A DNA stretch of 64,000 bases from Cupriavidus sp. AU9028 (GTDB lineage Bacteria; Pseudomonadota; Gammaproteobacteria; Burkholderiales; Burkholderiaceae). The position numbers and the translations under genes were made by a program. The first letter of the stretch is position 1, and the number at the start of each line of letters is the position of its first letter. Shown piece after piece: positions 25,834 through 35,794 of this stretch. The stretch spans positions 62,001 to 126,000 of the forward strand of contig NZ_JAIMCG010000012.1 of NCBI RefSeq assembly GCF_019795295.1. Reading direction: 5' to 3'. Under the pieces are notes generated by a model. That model did no database searches, was not told the DNA's origin, and was given only the letters and a program-made list of their open reading frames with translations.

Positions 25834-27168
25834 ATGCGATCGCTTTGGGCCTTCCTGCATGGCACTGTCCGCCATCGCCGATCCGCCCGTCACGCCATCC
25901 TGGCGTGGCTGACCATGGCCATGGCCATGACCCTGATGTCCGGCGCCGCCCGGGCGCAACTGAACGTGGAGATCACCGGAGTCGGCTCGAGCCAGTTCCC
26001 GGTGGCCGTCGCCAACTTCCAGGGTGAAAGCGCGGCGCCGACCAACCTGACCGCGATCATCCGCGCCGACCTGCAGCGCAGCGGGCGCTTTCGCAATGTC
26101 GATGTCGCCGGTGCCACCGTGGCCGAGACCGCCAATGTCGACCTGGCCTCGTGGAAGACGCGCGGTGCCGACGCCTTCGTCGCCGGCAGCGTGACGCCGG
26201 CGGCCGGCGGGCGCTACGAAGTGCGCTTCCGCCTTTACGACACGGTCAAGGGCGCCAGCCTCGGCGGCCTGGCCTTCACCGTCGGCCAGGACCAGCTGCG
26301 CGTCACCGCGCACAAGATCGCCGACTATATCTACGAGAAGCTGCTCGGCGAGCGCGGCGTGTTTGCCACCCGCCTGTCCTACGTGTCCCGCGTGGGCAAC
26401 CGCTTCCAGCTGCTGATCTCCGACTCGGATGGCCAGAACGCCCGCGTGGCGCTGACCAGCAACGAGCCGATCATCTCGCCGTCGTGGTCGCCGGACGGCG
26501 CCAAGGTCGCCTACGTCTCGTTCGAAGCCAAGAAGCCCGTGGTCTACGTGCACGACCTGGCGACCGGCAAGCGCACGCTGGTGTCGAACCAGAAGGGCAA
26601 CAACAGCGCGCCGTCGTGGTCGCCGGACGGCCGCAAGCTGGCGCTGGCGCTGTCGCGCGACGGCAATACCCAGATCTACCTGGTCAACGCCGACGGCTCC
26701 GGCCTGCGCCGCCTGACCCGCAGCAGCGCCATCGACACCGAGCCGCAGTTCTCGCCCGATGGCCGCAGCATCTACTTCACCAGCGATCGCGGCGGCGCGC
26801 CGCAGATCTACCGGATGTCCGCCGAGGGCGAGGAAGCCGGCGGGGCGCAGCGCGTGACCTTCAAGGGCAGCTACAACGTCAGTCCGCGCATTTCCCCGGA
26901 CGGCAAGCAACTGGCGTACATTACGCGCGGAGGCGGTTTCAAGCTGCAGCTGATGGACCTGGCGACGGGCGATGTCACTTCGCTGACCGACACCTCGAAT
27001 GACGAAGCGCCGAGCTTCGCCGCCAACGGCAAGTACATTCTGTATGCCACGCGCTCGGGTGGGCGCTCGGTACTGGCCGCGGTGTCTACCGATGGACGGT
27101 CCAAACAGGTTTTGTCCCTCCAGTCCGGCGAGGTTCGCGAGCCGTCCTGGGGACCGTTTATGCAATAA
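25834..27168 (+). CDS. tolB: Tol-Pal system periplasmic beta-propeller TolB
   Basis: 444 residues; the ATG at 25834 follows GAGGAG, so a GTG four codons earlier is not used. A long basic signal peptide (to about SGAARAQ, residue 42) exports it. The N-terminal D1 domain ([20 protein letters not shown]) binds Pal and TolA. The C-terminal six-bladed propeller is visible as repeated S-x-SWSPDGxKxAYVS blades: [48 protein letters not shown], and [15 protein letters not shown]. Residue content is typical and undamaged. Confidence 0.97.
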   Translation: MRSLWAFLHGTVRHRRSARHAILAWLTMAMAMTLMSGAARAQLNVEITGVGSSQFPVAVANFQGESAAPTNLTAIIRADLQRSGRFRNVDVAGATVAETANVDLASWKTRGADAFVAGSVTPAAGGRYEVRFRLYDTVKGASLGGLAFTVGQDQLRVTAHKIADYIYEKLLGERGVFATRLSYVSRVGNRFQLLISDSDGQNARVALTSNEPIISPSWSPDGAKVAYVSFEAKKPVVYVHDLATGKRTLVSNQKGNNSAPSWSPDGRKLALALSRDGNTQIYLVNADGSGLRRLTRSSAIDTEPQFSPDGRSIYFTSDRGGAPQIYRMSAEGEEAGGAQRVTFKGSYNVSPRISPDGKQLAYITRGGGFKLQLMDLATGDVTSLTDTSNDEAPSFAANGKYILYATRSGGRSVLAAVSTDGRSKQVLSLQSGEVREPSWGPFMQ

Positions 27169-27189
27169 CACCAACAGGAGCGTCTCACC

Positions 27190-27708
27190 ATGTCGAAAAT
27201 GATGACCAAGTCCCTTGCCCTCGCCGCGCTGCTGGCGCTGGGCGCCTGTAGCTCCGGCGTCAAGCTGGACGACACGGCCAACGCTGGCGCCGGTGCCGGC
27301 GCGGGCGCAGCCGGCACGGACCCGCGCGCGGTCGCGCCGGTGGACGTCTCGCGCGATCCGCTGAACGACCCGAACAGCCCGCTGGCCAAGCGCAGCGTCT
27401 ACTTCGACTTCGACAGCTATGCCGTCAAGCCGGAGTACCAGGGCATGCTGTCCGAGCACTCCAAGTACCTGCAGGGCAACCGCAGCCGTCGCATCCTGAT
27501 CCAGGGCAACACCGACGAACGCGGCACCAGCGAGTACAACCTGGCGCTGGGCCAGAAGCGTGCGGAAGCGGTGCGCCGTTCGCTGTCGACCATGGGCGTG
27601 CCCGAAAGCCAGATGGAAGCGGTCAGCCTGGGCAAGGAAAAGCCCAAGGCCACCGGCCACGACGAAGCATCGTGGGCTGAAAACCGCCGCGCCGATATCG
27701 TCTACTAA
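27190..27708 (+). CDS. pal: Peptidoglycan-associated lipoprotein Pal
   Basis: 172 residues. The signal peptide ends in a lipobox, LALGAC, so the mature protein is an outer-membrane lipoprotein acylated on Cys 20. A short Gly/Ala-rich linker (NAGAGAGAGAAG) leads into the OmpA-like domain: SVYFDFDSYAVKPEYQGML, ILIQGNTDERGTSEYNLALG and QKRAEAVRRSL. These contain the Asp and Arg that clasp diaminopimelate in the cell wall. It follows tolB by 21 bases with an AGGAG. Confidence 0.97.
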   Translation: MSKMMTKSLALAALLALGACSSGVKLDDTANAGAGAGAGAAGTDPRAVAPVDVSRDPLNDPNSPLAKRSVYFDFDSYAVKPEYQGMLSEHSKYLQGNRSRRILIQGNTDERGTSEYNLALGQKRAEAVRRSLSTMGVPESQMEAVSLGKEKPKATGHDEASWAENRRADIVY

Positions 27709-27729
27709 TCCCGCCGGAAGCTCGATCAC

Positions 27730-28488
27730 ATGAAAGCACGCGTCTCTTCCTTGTCTTGGCTTGTCGCCGCGGTCTGCTCCGGCCTGTTGCCGGTCTGCCA
27801 GGCGCAGGCAGGTGTCTTCGACGATGACGAGGCGCGTCGCGCCATCATCACGCTGCGTGACCAGTTCAACGGCTTCCAGGCCACGGCCACGCAGCGGATC
27901 GAGCAGAACAGCCGCGCCCAGATCGAGATGCAGAACCAGCTCGAAGGCATGCGGCAGGAAGTCGCGCGCCTGCGCGGCCAGAATGAAGTGCTGCAGAACG
28001 AATTGACGACGCTGCAGCGCAACCAGAAGGACTTCTATGCCGATCTGGACGGCCGGCTGAAGAAGTTCGAGCCGCAGCAGGTCAACGTCGAAGGGCAGGA
28101 GGGCCTGTCCCAGCCCGGCGAGAAGGCCGAATATGATGCGGCGCTCAAGCAGTTCCAGACCGGCGACTTCAAGGGTTCCGGTACCACGTTCTCGAACTTC
28201 ATCAAGAAGTATCCGCAGAGCCCCTATGTGCCGCTGGCGCAGTACTGGCTCGGCAACTCGTTGTACGCCCAGCGCGACTACAAGGGATCGATCACCGTGC
28301 TGCAGAACATGGTGTCCGCGTATCCGACCCACGCCAAGGTGCCCGACGCGATGATCGCCATCGCCAACAACCAGCTGGAATCGAACCAGAAGGTGGCGGC
28401 GCGCAAGACGCTGGAACAGGTCGTGGCCAAGTACCCCGGCACGGAAGGCGCCCAGGCGGCAAGCAACCGGCTCAAGACGCTGAAGTAG
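27730..28488 (+). CDS. cpoB: Cell-division coordinator CpoB (YbgF)
   Basis: 252 residues. A signal peptide ends near CQAQA. A periplasmic coiled coil follows (about residues 40-115: RIEQNSRAQIEMQNQLEGM, VLQNELTTLQRNQKDF), and then a C-terminal TPR domain. The domain starts EKAEYDAALKQFQTGDFKGS and includes FIKKYPQSPYVPLAQYWLGN and AYPTHAKVPDAMIAIANNQ. It binds TolA and links Tol-Pal to peptidoglycan synthesis at division. Last gene of the Tol operon; a terminator follows. Confidence 0.95.
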   Translation: MKARVSSLSWLVAAVCSGLLPVCQAQAGVFDDDEARRAIITLRDQFNGFQATATQRIEQNSRAQIEMQNQLEGMRQEVARLRGQNEVLQNELTTLQRNQKDFYADLDGRLKKFEPQQVNVEGQEGLSQPGEKAEYDAALKQFQTGDFKGSGTTFSNFIKKYPQSPYVPLAQYWLGNSLYAQRDYKGSITVLQNMVSAYPTHAKVPDAMIAIANNQLESNQKVAARKTLEQVVAKYPGTEGAQAASNRLKTLK

Positions 28489-28531
28489 GCCGGCTGCGCA
28501 CCTTCTTCTGCGCACGCAGGGGAGAACCAGA

Positions 28532-28557
28532 GGGGCCCGCGACCAGCGGGCCTTTTG
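28532..28557 (+). terminator. Rho-independent terminator of the tol-pal operon
   Basis: GGCCCGC (28534-28540), a five-base loop GACCA and GCGGGCC (28546-28552) are followed by TTTT. It lies 45 bases after cpoB and separates it from queC. Confidence 0.85.
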
Positions 28558-28623
28558 CCGTGGCGCTACAATATCGGGTTACCCATTTTCATAGCGGCCG
28601 AGGCATTGGCGGCCGTCCCGATC

Positions 28624-29301
28624 ATGACGCCACGCGCAATCGTCCTGTTGTCCGGCGGACTCGACTCCGCCACCGTGCTCGCCATGGCCCGCGCCCAGGG
28701 CTTCGAAACCTATGCGCTGTCGATGCGCTATGGCCAGCGGCACAGCTCGGAACTGGACGCCGCCCGGCGCGTTGCCGCGGCGCTGGGCGCGAAGCGCCAT
28801 GAAATCGTCGATCTGGATCTGCGCCGCTTCGGCGGTTCCGCGCTGACCGACGACGCGCTCGACGTGCCGACCGACGGCGCCAGCGAAGGCATTCCCATTA
28901 CCTACGTGCCCGCGCGCAATACCATCATGCTGTCGCTGGCCCTCGGCTGGGCCGAGGCAGTGGGCGGGCGCGACCTGTTCTTCGGTGCCAACGCCGTGGA
29001 CTATTCCGGCTACCCGGATTGCCGCCCCGAGTACGTGCGAGCCTACGAGGCGCTGGCCAACCTGGCGACCAAGGCCGGCGTCGAAGGCGAGCGGATTCGC
29101 GTCCATGCGCCGATCATCGACATGACCAAGGCAGAGATCATCCGGGAAGGCGTCCGGCTGGGGGTCGACTACAGCATGACGGTGTCGTGCTACCAGGCCG
29201 ACGACGACGGCCGGGCCTGCGGCCTCTGCGATTCCTGCCGTATCCGCCGCGCCGGCTTCGACGCGGCCGGCGTGGCAGACCCCACGCGCTATCAGGGCTG
29301 A
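28624..29301 (+). CDS. queC: 7-cyano-7-deazaguanine (preQ0) synthase
   Basis: 225 residues from [20 protein letters not shown]; longer in-frame starts fall inside the preceding terminator. Converts 7-carboxy-7-deazaguanine to preQ0 with ATP and ammonia, in queuosine tRNA modification. SGGLDS is the PP-loop. Also seen are [52 protein letters not shown] and the zinc site formed by [20 protein letters not shown] (four cysteines). No other queuosine gene is beside it. A TACAAT box lies about 35 bases upstream but without a good -35. Confidence 0.96.
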   Translation: MTPRAIVLLSGGLDSATVLAMARAQGFETYALSMRYGQRHSSELDAARRVAAALGAKRHEIVDLDLRRFGGSALTDDALDVPTDGASEGIPITYVPARNTIMLSLALGWAEAVGGRDLFFGANAVDYSGYPDCRPEYVRAYEALANLATKAGVEGERIRVHAPIIDMTKAEIIREGVRLGVDYSMTVSCYQADDDGRACGLCDSCRIRRAGFDAAGVADPTRYQG

Positions 29302-29356
29302 AGCTTCCGCTGACTCCTCCAACTCAAGCACATCACCGCCCCGGTGGCCACTCGTT

Positions 29357-30472
29357 ATGCCTGACATCGACGTCCCCGCACTGAGCCGCCTCGTGCTGCT
29401 GAGCACCTTCGGCCTGACCTTCCTGTTCGGGGCGGTCCTGCAACGGACCCACTTCTGCACCATGGGCGCCGTCTCCGACATCGTCAACATGGGCGACTGG
29501 ACCCGGATGCGAATGTGGGTGCTCGCCATTGGCGTGGCCATGATCGGCACCGGCCTGCTGGCCTGGGGCGGCCTGATCGACCCCGCCCGCACCATCTACG
29601 CGGCCAGCCAGCTCAACTGGCTGTCGGCGCTGGTCGGCGGCCTGCTGTTCGGCTTCGGCATGGTGCTGGCCTCCGGTTGCGGCAGCAAGACGCTGGTGCG
29701 CATCGGTGCCGGCAACCTCAAGTCGCTGGTGGTGTTCGTCTTCCTGGGCTTGTCTGCCTATATGACGTTGCGCGGCCTGTTCGGCGTCATCCGGGTCAAC
29801 ACGGTGGATGGCGTGGCCGTCGCGCTGCCCACCTCGCAGGACCTGCCGTCCCTGCTGGCGCAGGGCGGCGGCATGGCGCGCAACACGCTGCAACTGGTGC
29901 TGGGGCTCGTGCTCGGCGGCGTGCTGTCGTTGTGGGCGCTGGCCGGCAAGGGCTTTCGCACCTTCGACAATCTGCTGGGCGGCATCGCCGTCGGCCTGAT
30001 CATCGTGGCGATGTGGTACGTCTCCGGCCATGTCGGCTTCGTGCCGGAGGACCCGGACACGCTGGAAGAGGTCTTCGTCGCCACCAACAGCGGCCGCATG
30101 GAGAGCCTGAGCTTCGTCGCCCCTTACGCCTACACGCTGGACTGGCTGATGATGTTCAGCGACAAGAGCAAGGTGCTGACCATTGGGATCGTCAGCGTGA
30201 TCGGCGTGATCGCCGGCGCGGCGGCCTATGCGCTGGCCACGCGCACCTTCCGCTGGGAAGGCTTCGGCAACGCCGAGGACGTCGCCAACCATATCGTTGG
30301 CGGCATCCTGATGGGAGCGGGCGGCGTCACCGCGCTGGGTTGCACCATCGGACAGGGCCTGTCCGGTGTGTCGACGCTCGCGATCGGCTCCTTCATCGCG
30401 CTGGCCGGCATTCTCGCCGGCGCGGTGCTGGCGTTCCGCTATCAGATGTGGCGCCTGGAGCGGATGGTCTGA
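29357..30472 (+). CDS. YeeE/YedE-family sulfur (thiosulfate-type) transporter
   Basis: 371 residues with about nine to ten hydrophobic segments. The family moves thiosulfate or related sulfur through the inner membrane by hand-over between conserved cysteines. Three are seen in their motifs: RTHFCTMGA (residue about 36), VLASGCGSKTLVR (about 113) and TALGCTIGQGLSGVS (about 330). They lie at the places expected for both halves of the pseudo-symmetric fold. Length fits the single-chain YedE-type proteins. No TusA/SirA-like partner (YeeD/YedF) is adjacent. The gene stands alone between queC and tRNA-Lys. Confidence 0.9.
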   Translation: MPDIDVPALSRLVLLSTFGLTFLFGAVLQRTHFCTMGAVSDIVNMGDWTRMRMWVLAIGVAMIGTGLLAWGGLIDPARTIYAASQLNWLSALVGGLLFGFGMVLASGCGSKTLVRIGAGNLKSLVVFVFLGLSAYMTLRGLFGVIRVNTVDGVAVALPTSQDLPSLLAQGGGMARNTLQLVLGLVLGGVLSLWALAGKGFRTFDNLLGGIAVGLIIVAMWYVSGHVGFVPEDPDTLEEVFVATNSGRMESLSFVAPYAYTLDWLMMFSDKSKVLTIGIVSVIGVIAGAAAYALATRTFRWEGFGNAEDVANHIVGGILMGAGGVTALGCTIGQGLSGVSTLAIGSFIALAGILAGAVLAFRYQMWRLERMV

Positions 30473-30484
30473 GCCCGCCTGTCG

Positions 30485-30514
30485 TTGACAGCATAAAAGC
30501 TATCTGTCTATAAT
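30485..30514 (+). promoter_or_regulatory. Consensus sigma-70 promoter of tRNA-Lys
   Basis: TTGACA (30485-30490), 18 bases, TATAAT (30509-30514): both hexamers match the consensus exactly. The tRNA begins 17 bases after the -10. Confidence 0.92.
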
Positions 30515-30531
30515 CGCGGCTTCTGTTTTTT

Positions 30532-30607
30532 GGGTCGTTAGCTCAGCCGGTAGAGCAGCGGACTTTTAATCCGTTGGTCGCAGGTTCGAATCCTGCACGA
30601 CCCACCA
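30532..30607 (+). tRNA. tRNA-Lys (anticodon TTT)
   Basis: 76 bases including the encoded CCA. Acceptor stem GGGTCGT/ACGACCC, D arm GCTC-AGCCGGTAGA-GC, anticodon loop CTTTTAA giving anticodon TTT, T arm GCAGG-TTCGAAT-CCTGC. All stems pair fully. Confidence 0.99.
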
Positions 30608-30614
30608 GCATTGC

Positions 30615-30649
30615 AAAGGGCCTGTGACGCAAGTCACAGGCCCTTTTTG
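30615..30649 (+). terminator. Terminator after tRNA-Lys
   Basis: AAAGGGCCTGTGAC (30615-30628), loop GCAA, then GTCACAGGCCC followed by TTTTTGTTT. A long perfect stem; it also faces the converging AI-2E gene. Confidence 0.93.
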
Positions 30650-30675
30650 TTTGCGCGGGCAAGCGGGACGCTGGC

Positions 30676-31722
30676 CTACAGCCCCTTGTCGTGGTCCCGC
30701 ATCGACGCGAACAGGTCCCAGCTGGCGATGAACAGCGCGGCGATCAGCGGCCCGATCACGAAGCCATTGATACCGAACAGCGACAGTCCGCCCAGCGTGG
30801 AGATCAGGATCACCCAGTCCGGCATCTTGGTGTCCTTGCCGACCAGGATCGGGCGCAGCACGTTGTCCACCGAGCCGATGACCACCGCGCCGAAGGCGAT
30901 GACGATCACGCCCTTGACGATCGCGCCGGTCAGCAGGAAGTAGATCGCCACCGGCGCCCAGATCAGGCCCGCCCCGATGGCGGGCAGCAGCGATAGCGCT
31001 GCCATCACGACCCCCCACAGGATCGGGCCCTGGATGCCCAGGCCCCAGAACAGCAGGCCGCCGAGCAGACCCTGCAGCAGCGCCACGGCGATATTGCCCT
31101 TGATGGTGGCGCGGATGACCCCGGTGAACTTCTGCAGCAGCAGCAGCTTGTGCTGGTCGTCCAGCGGCAGCGCCATGCGGATGCGCCGGCTGATGCGGGC
31201 ACCGTCGCGCAGCAGGAAGAACAGCAGGTACAGCATGATGCCGAAGCTGATGACGAACTGGGCGGTGTTCTGCCCGATGCTCAGGGCCTGGGTTGCGATG
31301 TACTGGCTGGCCTGCCCGGCGGCATTGGCCAGCTTTTCCTGCACGCTGGCGAAGTCGGTCAGTTCCAGGCGCGTCAGTTGCGCGCTGATCGGAGCGGGCA
31401 GGGCCCGCATGGCCTGTTCGAAATACGCGCCGAAGTTGATCTGGCCGGAGCGGATCTGCTGTACGACGTACGTGCCTTCGCTGATCAGCGAAGCGCCGAC
31501 CAGGAACATCGGCACCACCACCACCACGAGGCAGAGCAGCAGGGTCACCAGCGAAGCCGTATTCGCGCGGCCGTTCATCCGGCGCGTCATCCAGTTGTTG
31601 ACCGGCGTGAAGATGATGGCGAGGATCACGCCCCAGAAGACCGCGCTGAAGAACGGCAGCAGCACCCAGAAAAAGGCGACGGTGACGATCGCCAGCAGGA
31701 TATAGAACGCCTTCTGTTGCAT
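30676..31722 (-). CDS. AI-2E/PerM-family membrane protein
   Basis: 348 residues, about eight membrane segments. The two N-terminal helices (FYILLAIVTVAFFWVLLPFF, FWGVILAIIFTPV) and LVTLLLCLVVVVVPMFLVG come first, then a soluble loop of about 80 residues. The C-terminal bundle contains GIQGPILWGVVMAALSLLPAIGAGLIW and FGAVVIGSVDNVLRPILVG, the signature region, followed by LGGLSLFGINGFVIGPLIAAL. Members are called AI-2 exporters, or sodium/proton antiporters in some species; the substrate here is not known. Downstream of the DUF883/holin group on the same strand. Confidence 0.92.
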   Translation of the reverse strand: MQQKAFYILLAIVTVAFFWVLLPFFSAVFWGVILAIIFTPVNNWMTRRMNGRANTASLVTLLLCLVVVVVPMFLVGASLISEGTYVVQQIRSGQINFGAYFEQAMRALPAPISAQLTRLELTDFASVQEKLANAAGQASQYIATQALSIGQNTAQFVISFGIMLYLLFFLLRDGARISRRIRMALPLDDQHKLLLLQKFTGVIRATIKGNIAVALLQGLLGGLLFWGLGIQGPILWGVVMAALSLLPAIGAGLIWAPVAIYFLLTGAIVKGVIVIAFGAVVIGSVDNVLRPILVGKDTKMPDWVILISTLGGLSLFGINGFVIGPLIAALFIASWDLFASMRDHDKGL

Positions 31723-31867
31723 GGATTCAGGTTGCTACCGGGAGGGGCGCTACCGCAGCGCGTGCGCCGGACATGGATGCCGAACGACCCGGACGCGCGG
31801 CGGTGCGCCCGGCAGGGATGAAAGCTGCGGCATGGCCGCGCGTCGCCAACGCGCGCACGGCATCCTC

Positions 31868-32452
31868 TCAGCGTACCAGCGGATCGTGAAAGCCAGTGGC
31901 ATCGCGCCCGCCAGCGGCGAGCGCCGGATCGGCAGTCACGGTGGCAGCGTCGCCTTGCTGGCGCTGGCGCCGCCTGGCGCGCGCCGGGCGCTCCGGCCGT
32001 TCGCCGGGGCTTTGCGCCCTGGCCTGCTGCCAGGTCTGGTACAGCCAGTAGGCGGCGCCGCCCAGCGCGCCCCATTTCGACGCCTTGACGCCCCAGCGCA
32101 GCACCGGTACGCGCCGCAGCAGCGGCAGCGCCAGCGATACCGCCGTGCCGAGCACCGGGTATTTCTGCGCCAGGCCGAACATCTTCCACATCGACTGCGG
32201 CCGCGCCATACGCGGCACCCAGGCACCGAAGCGCAGCAGCGAACGCGCGCTGTTGCGCACGTCGTGCAGCGCATGCACGCAGTCGTAGCGCTCCAGTGCT
32301 GCCCGCGTGATCAGCAGTTCCTTGCGTACCTCGAGGGGCAGGTTGATTTCGCGGGTCATCCGCGTCGGGCGATGCGGGTCCGCGGCCGGCGGGACGGACG
32401 TTTCGACCGTGGTAGGCGGAATCGGCGCTTCCGGGATTCGGTTGGCTGTCAT
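31868..32452 (-). CDS. Conserved protein of unknown function in the YqjDE-like cluster
   Basis: 194 residues; the start ATG overlaps the stop of the holin-X gene (ATGA). The first 30 residues are Pro/Thr-rich. A helical core follows: TREINLPLEVRKELLITRAALERYD, LHDVRNSARSLLRF, YPVLGTAVSLALPLLRRVPVL, and a hydrophobic GALGGAAYWLYQTW. The last 40 residues are basic and disordered. It occupies the position of YqjK in the E. coli yqjDEK set but is longer. I recall similar Burkholderiaceae proteins labelled DUF3318 but cannot confirm it. Probably membrane-associated. Confidence 0.75.
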   Translation of the reverse strand: MTANRIPEAPIPPTTVETSVPPAADPHRPTRMTREINLPLEVRKELLITRAALERYDCVHALHDVRNSARSLLRFGAWVPRMARPQSMWKMFGLAQKYPVLGTAVSLALPLLRRVPVLRWGVKASKWGALGGAAYWLYQTWQQARAQSPGERPERPARARRRQRQQGDAATVTADPALAAGGRDATGFHDPLVR

Positions 32453-32829
32453 TGGCGCAGGCTCTCCCGGTCCTTGTCGATCTCGGCCAGCGTGGCCTCG
32501 AACAGGGGCGGCGAGTCGCGCAGGACCTTGCGCGCAGCGAGCAGGCAGCCGCCGCCCAGCAGAAGGTAGATCACGAGCAGCGCGCTGAGCGCCTGGACGC
32601 GGTATTCGTCCCAGAACATCAGCACGATCAGGCCGGTCAACGCGAACAGCGCCAGCGCAAAGAACACCAGGCCGACCAGCGCCAGCAGTGCCATGCGCAA
32701 CAGGCGGCTTTTCTCTTCGGAGAGTTCGACGCTGGCCAGTTCGAGCCGGGTCAGCACCATTGCGACGATGGAACTGCCCAGCGTCCGCAGGGACTCGAAC
32801 AGCTTGGGAGGAGAGGTGTCGTCGGTCAT
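32449..32829 (-). CDS. Holin-X / YqjE-type small membrane protein
   Basis: 126 residues. An amphipathic N-terminal helix (LFESLRTLGSSIVAMVLTRLELASVELSEEK, in pieces) precedes two membrane helices, LLALVGLVFFALALFALTGL and LSALLVIYLLLGGGCLLAA. A charged tail (EATLAEIDKDRESLRQ) ends it. This is the phage-holin-superfamily-6/YqjE pattern. In other proteobacteria such proteins sit with DUF883 proteins and bind the inner membrane in stress or stationary phase. They are not lytic phage holins. Coupled by ATGA overlap to the next gene. Confidence 0.85.
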   Translation of the reverse strand: MTDDTSPPKLFESLRTLGSSIVAMVLTRLELASVELSEEKSRLLRMALLALVGLVFFALALFALTGLIVLMFWDEYRVQALSALLVIYLLLGGGCLLAARKVLRDSPPLFEATLAEIDKDRESLRQ

Positions 32830-33062
32830 GCGGATGCGCGGTTAGGTGGGAAGGACGCCGCCGGCCAGCATGCTGGCGGTGCGCCATCATGCCGGGCGCG
32901 GCACGACTGCAACACGCGGGCGCGAGGGCCGGCGATCGGGGAGGGGGGTGCCACGGAGGCCGCGGCACGCCCGCCACGCCGGGGTCGGGCAGGAGCGACG
33001 GCGCAGACGGAATCTGCGCGAGCCGCGCCGGCGCCAGACCGCCGGCACATGCCTGCCGACGC

Positions 33063-33380
33063 TTACTTGCGGTTCAGCAGCAGGCCGATCAGCAGACCGG
33101 CGCCGGCAGCAATGCCGACAGCGCGCCACGGATGATCGTGGACATAATCGTCAGTGGCGCGGGCGGCAGCCTTGCCGCGCGTCACAACGGCGTCCTGCAG
33201 GTCCTGCGCCTTCTCCTTGGCCTGTTTCAGCAGGCCCATGCCGCGCTCGCGCAGCTCGGCGGCCTTCTCGCCGGTGGTCGAGGCGGCTTGCTTGAGCAGC
33301 TCCTCGGCATCGGACAGGACGGTCTTGACATCGCTCATCAGTTTCTCCTGGTTGCGGGCGGTCGTTTCGGGTATTTGCAT
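33063..33380 (-). CDS. DUF883 (YqjD/ElaB-like) ribosome- and membrane-associated protein
   Basis: 105 residues from an ATG behind AGGAAGG; a second in-frame ATG at 33338 also has AGGAG and would give 91 residues. The body is a long helix (VKTVLSDAEELLKQAASTTGEKAAELRERG and LKQAKEKAQDLQDAVVTRG, in pieces). It ends in the family's C-terminal membrane anchor DHPWRAVGIAAGAGLLIGLLLNRK, whose GxxxGxxxG-like glycines and final RK are typical. E. coli YqjD and ElaB tether ribosomes to the membrane in stationary phase. First gene of the cluster with holin-X and the unknown protein. Confidence 0.9.
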   Translation of the reverse strand: MQIPETTARNQEKLMSDVKTVLSDAEELLKQAASTTGEKAAELRERGMGLLKQAKEKAQDLQDAVVTRGKAAARATDDYVHDHPWRAVGIAAGAGLLIGLLLNRK

Positions 33381-33734
33381 TTTTCCTTCCTCGCTCGTCG
33401 AAGTGGGTCTTCTCGCCGTGCTGCATGCTAAGTTCTTCCTAGGATATGCGGCAGGCTCCAAAGGTTTCAAGACAACGAGTCCTACAAGGCATGTAGGACA
33501 TCGGCGCAGCGGAGCGAAAGTTGACGGTTGGAAGGCCGAAACCGGTAGAAAACCGTGCAGGAGGATTCCCGCTGCCATCGGCGGACCTTGGGGCGCCTTC
33601 CGATCTGGACCGCTGCACCGGCGGCGCGAGGCACCTAATGACTTCAGGTGATGTTGTAGTGACTTTATATTTGTTTGTGTCTGTTCGCAATCGGAATAGA
33701 CTGAATCCCACCCGATCGAGAAAGGAGGCTCACC
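33381..33734. other. 354-bp divergent intergenic region before the peroxiredoxin
   Basis: No coding frame. It should hold divergent promoters for the DUF883 gene and the peroxiredoxin. A weak plus-strand candidate is TTGTGT (33675-33680), 16 bases, TAGACT (33697-33702). A five-base inverted repeat CACCT-N9-AGGTG lies at 33632-33650. The 60 bases before the peroxiredoxin are notably A/T-rich. Confidence 0.5.
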
Positions 33735-34373
<639 letters not shown>

Positions 34374-34434
34374 CAATGAAAAAGCGCCGCGCGGCAATGC
34401 CGGCGGCGCTCGATGATGCTTCGGACAGTCTTCG

Positions 34435-34460
34435 GGCCCGGCCTCTCGCCGGGCCTTTTT
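34435..34460 (+). terminator. Terminator after the peroxiredoxin gene
   Basis: GGCCCGGC (34435-34442), loop CTCTC, GCCGGGCC (34448-34455), then TTTTT. Just before the converging gcdH stop. Confidence 0.9.
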
Positions 34461-34470
34461 CATTGGCCGA

Positions 34471-35664
34471 TCAGAAGAAGGCCTGCAGACCGGTCTGCGC
34501 GCGGCCCAGGATCAGCGCGTGGATGTCGTGCGTGCCCTCGTAGGTGTTGACCACCTCCAGGTTGACGACGTGCCGGATCACGCCGAACTCGTCCGAGATG
34601 CCGTTGCCGCCCAGCATGTCGCGGGCGACGCGGGCGATGTCCAGGGACTTGCCGCAGGAGTTGCGCTTCATGATCGAGGTGATTTCGACCGCGGCGGTGC
34701 CTTCGTCCTTCATCCGACCGAGGCGCAGGCAGCCCTGCAGGCCCAGCGTGATCTCGGTCTGCATGTCGGCCAGCTTCTTCTGCACCAGCTGCGTGGCGGC
34801 CAGCGGGCGGCCGAACTGCTTGCGGTCCAGCGTGTACTGGCGCGCGGTATGCCAGCAGAACTCGGCGGCGCCCAGCGCGCCCCAGGCGATGCCGTAGCGG
34901 GCCGAGTTCAGGCAGGTAAACGGACCCTTCAGGCCGCTGACGTTCGGCAGCAGGTTCTCCTCCGGCACGAACACCTGGTCCATGACGATTTCACCGGTGA
35001 TCGAGGTGCGCAGGCCCACCTTGCCGTGGATGGCCGGTGCGCTCAGGCCCTTCCAGCCCTTCTCGAGGATGAAGCCGCGAATCGCGTCCTTGCCATCGTC
35101 GCCGGCCAGCTTGGCCCAGACCACGAACACGTCGGCGATCGGCGAGTTGGTGATCCACATCTTGGCGCCGCTCAGCTCATAGCCGCCGTCGACCTTCTTC
35201 GCACGGGTGACCATCGAGCCCGGGTCCGAGCCGTGGTTCGGTTCGGTCAGGCCGAAGCAGCCGATCCACTCGCCGGTGGCCAGCTTGGGCAGGTACTTCT
35301 GCTTCTGCGCTTCGCTGCCGAATTCGTTGATCGGCACCATCACCAGCGACGACTGCACGCTCATCATCGAGCGGTAGCCCGAATCGACGCGCTCCACTTC
35401 ACGGGCGATCAGGCCGTAGCTGACGTAGTTCAGGCCCGGGCCGCCGTACTGCTCGGGAATGGTGGGGCCGAGCAGGCCCAGTTCGCCCATCTCGCGGAAG
35501 ATCTCGATGTCGGTCTTTTCGTGGCGGAACGATTCCAGCACGCGCGGCATCAGCTTGTCCTGGCAGTACGCCTGGGCCGCGTCGCGGATCATGCGTTCGT
35601 CGTCGCTCAGCTGCTGGTCCAGCAGCAGCGGGTCGGCCCAGTGGAATTCGGCATTGGCTGCCAT
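34471..35664 (-). CDS. gcdH: Glutaryl-CoA dehydrogenase
   Basis: 397 residues from [13 protein letters not shown], behind AAGGAG. A FAD enzyme that oxidises and decarboxylates glutaryl-CoA to crotonyl-CoA in lysine, tryptophan and dicarboxylate catabolism. It shows [36 protein letters not shown] (FAD/substrate), [18 protein letters not shown] and [18 protein letters not shown]. Near the C-terminus [19 protein letters not shown] carries the catalytic Glu and the GcdH-specific signature. Divergent from an IclR regulator, with an IclR-type palindrome in between. Confidence 0.95.
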   Translation of the reverse strand: MAANAEFHWADPLLLDQQLSDDERMIRDAAQAYCQDKLMPRVLESFRHEKTDIEIFREMGELGLLGPTIPEQYGGPGLNYVSYGLIAREVERVDSGYRSMMSVQSSLVMVPINEFGSEAQKQKYLPKLATGEWIGCFGLTEPNHGSDPGSMVTRAKKVDGGYELSGAKMWITNSPIADVFVVWAKLAGDDGKDAIRGFILEKGWKGLSAPAIHGKVGLRTSITGEIVMDQVFVPEENLLPNVSGLKGPFTCLNSARYGIAWGALGAAEFCWHTARQYTLDRKQFGRPLAATQLVQKKLADMQTEITLGLQGCLRLGRMKDEGTAAVEITSIMKRNSCGKSLDIARVARDMLGGNGISDEFGVIRHVVNLEVVNTYEGTHDIHALILGRAQTGLQAFF

Positions 35665-35768
35665 GGAGGTCTCCTTCGGTTCAGGCGATGGCGTTACGGC
35701 GGGAGTCGGCGCAAGGCTGCTGCTCCCGGCACTCAAGGATAATCGGATCGGGACGGTCGGTACTGCAA

Positions 35769-35794
35769 GTTCCGCATTGCGGAACAGTGTTCCG
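35769..35794. promoter_or_regulatory. IclR-type operator between gcdH and iclR
   Basis: GTTCCGC-ATT-GCGGAAC (35769-35785) is a perfect seven-base inverted repeat, and a third half-site GTTCCG follows at 35789-35794. The TTCCGC/GCGGAA pattern is that of known IclR-family operators. It lies about 105 bases upstream of each start. Confidence 0.78.

Noticed and set aside
32449-32829. Prophage remnant because of the holin-like protein
   Set aside because: The neighbours are DUF883 and AI-2E family genes and no other phage gene is present. This is the chromosomal YqjE-type family.
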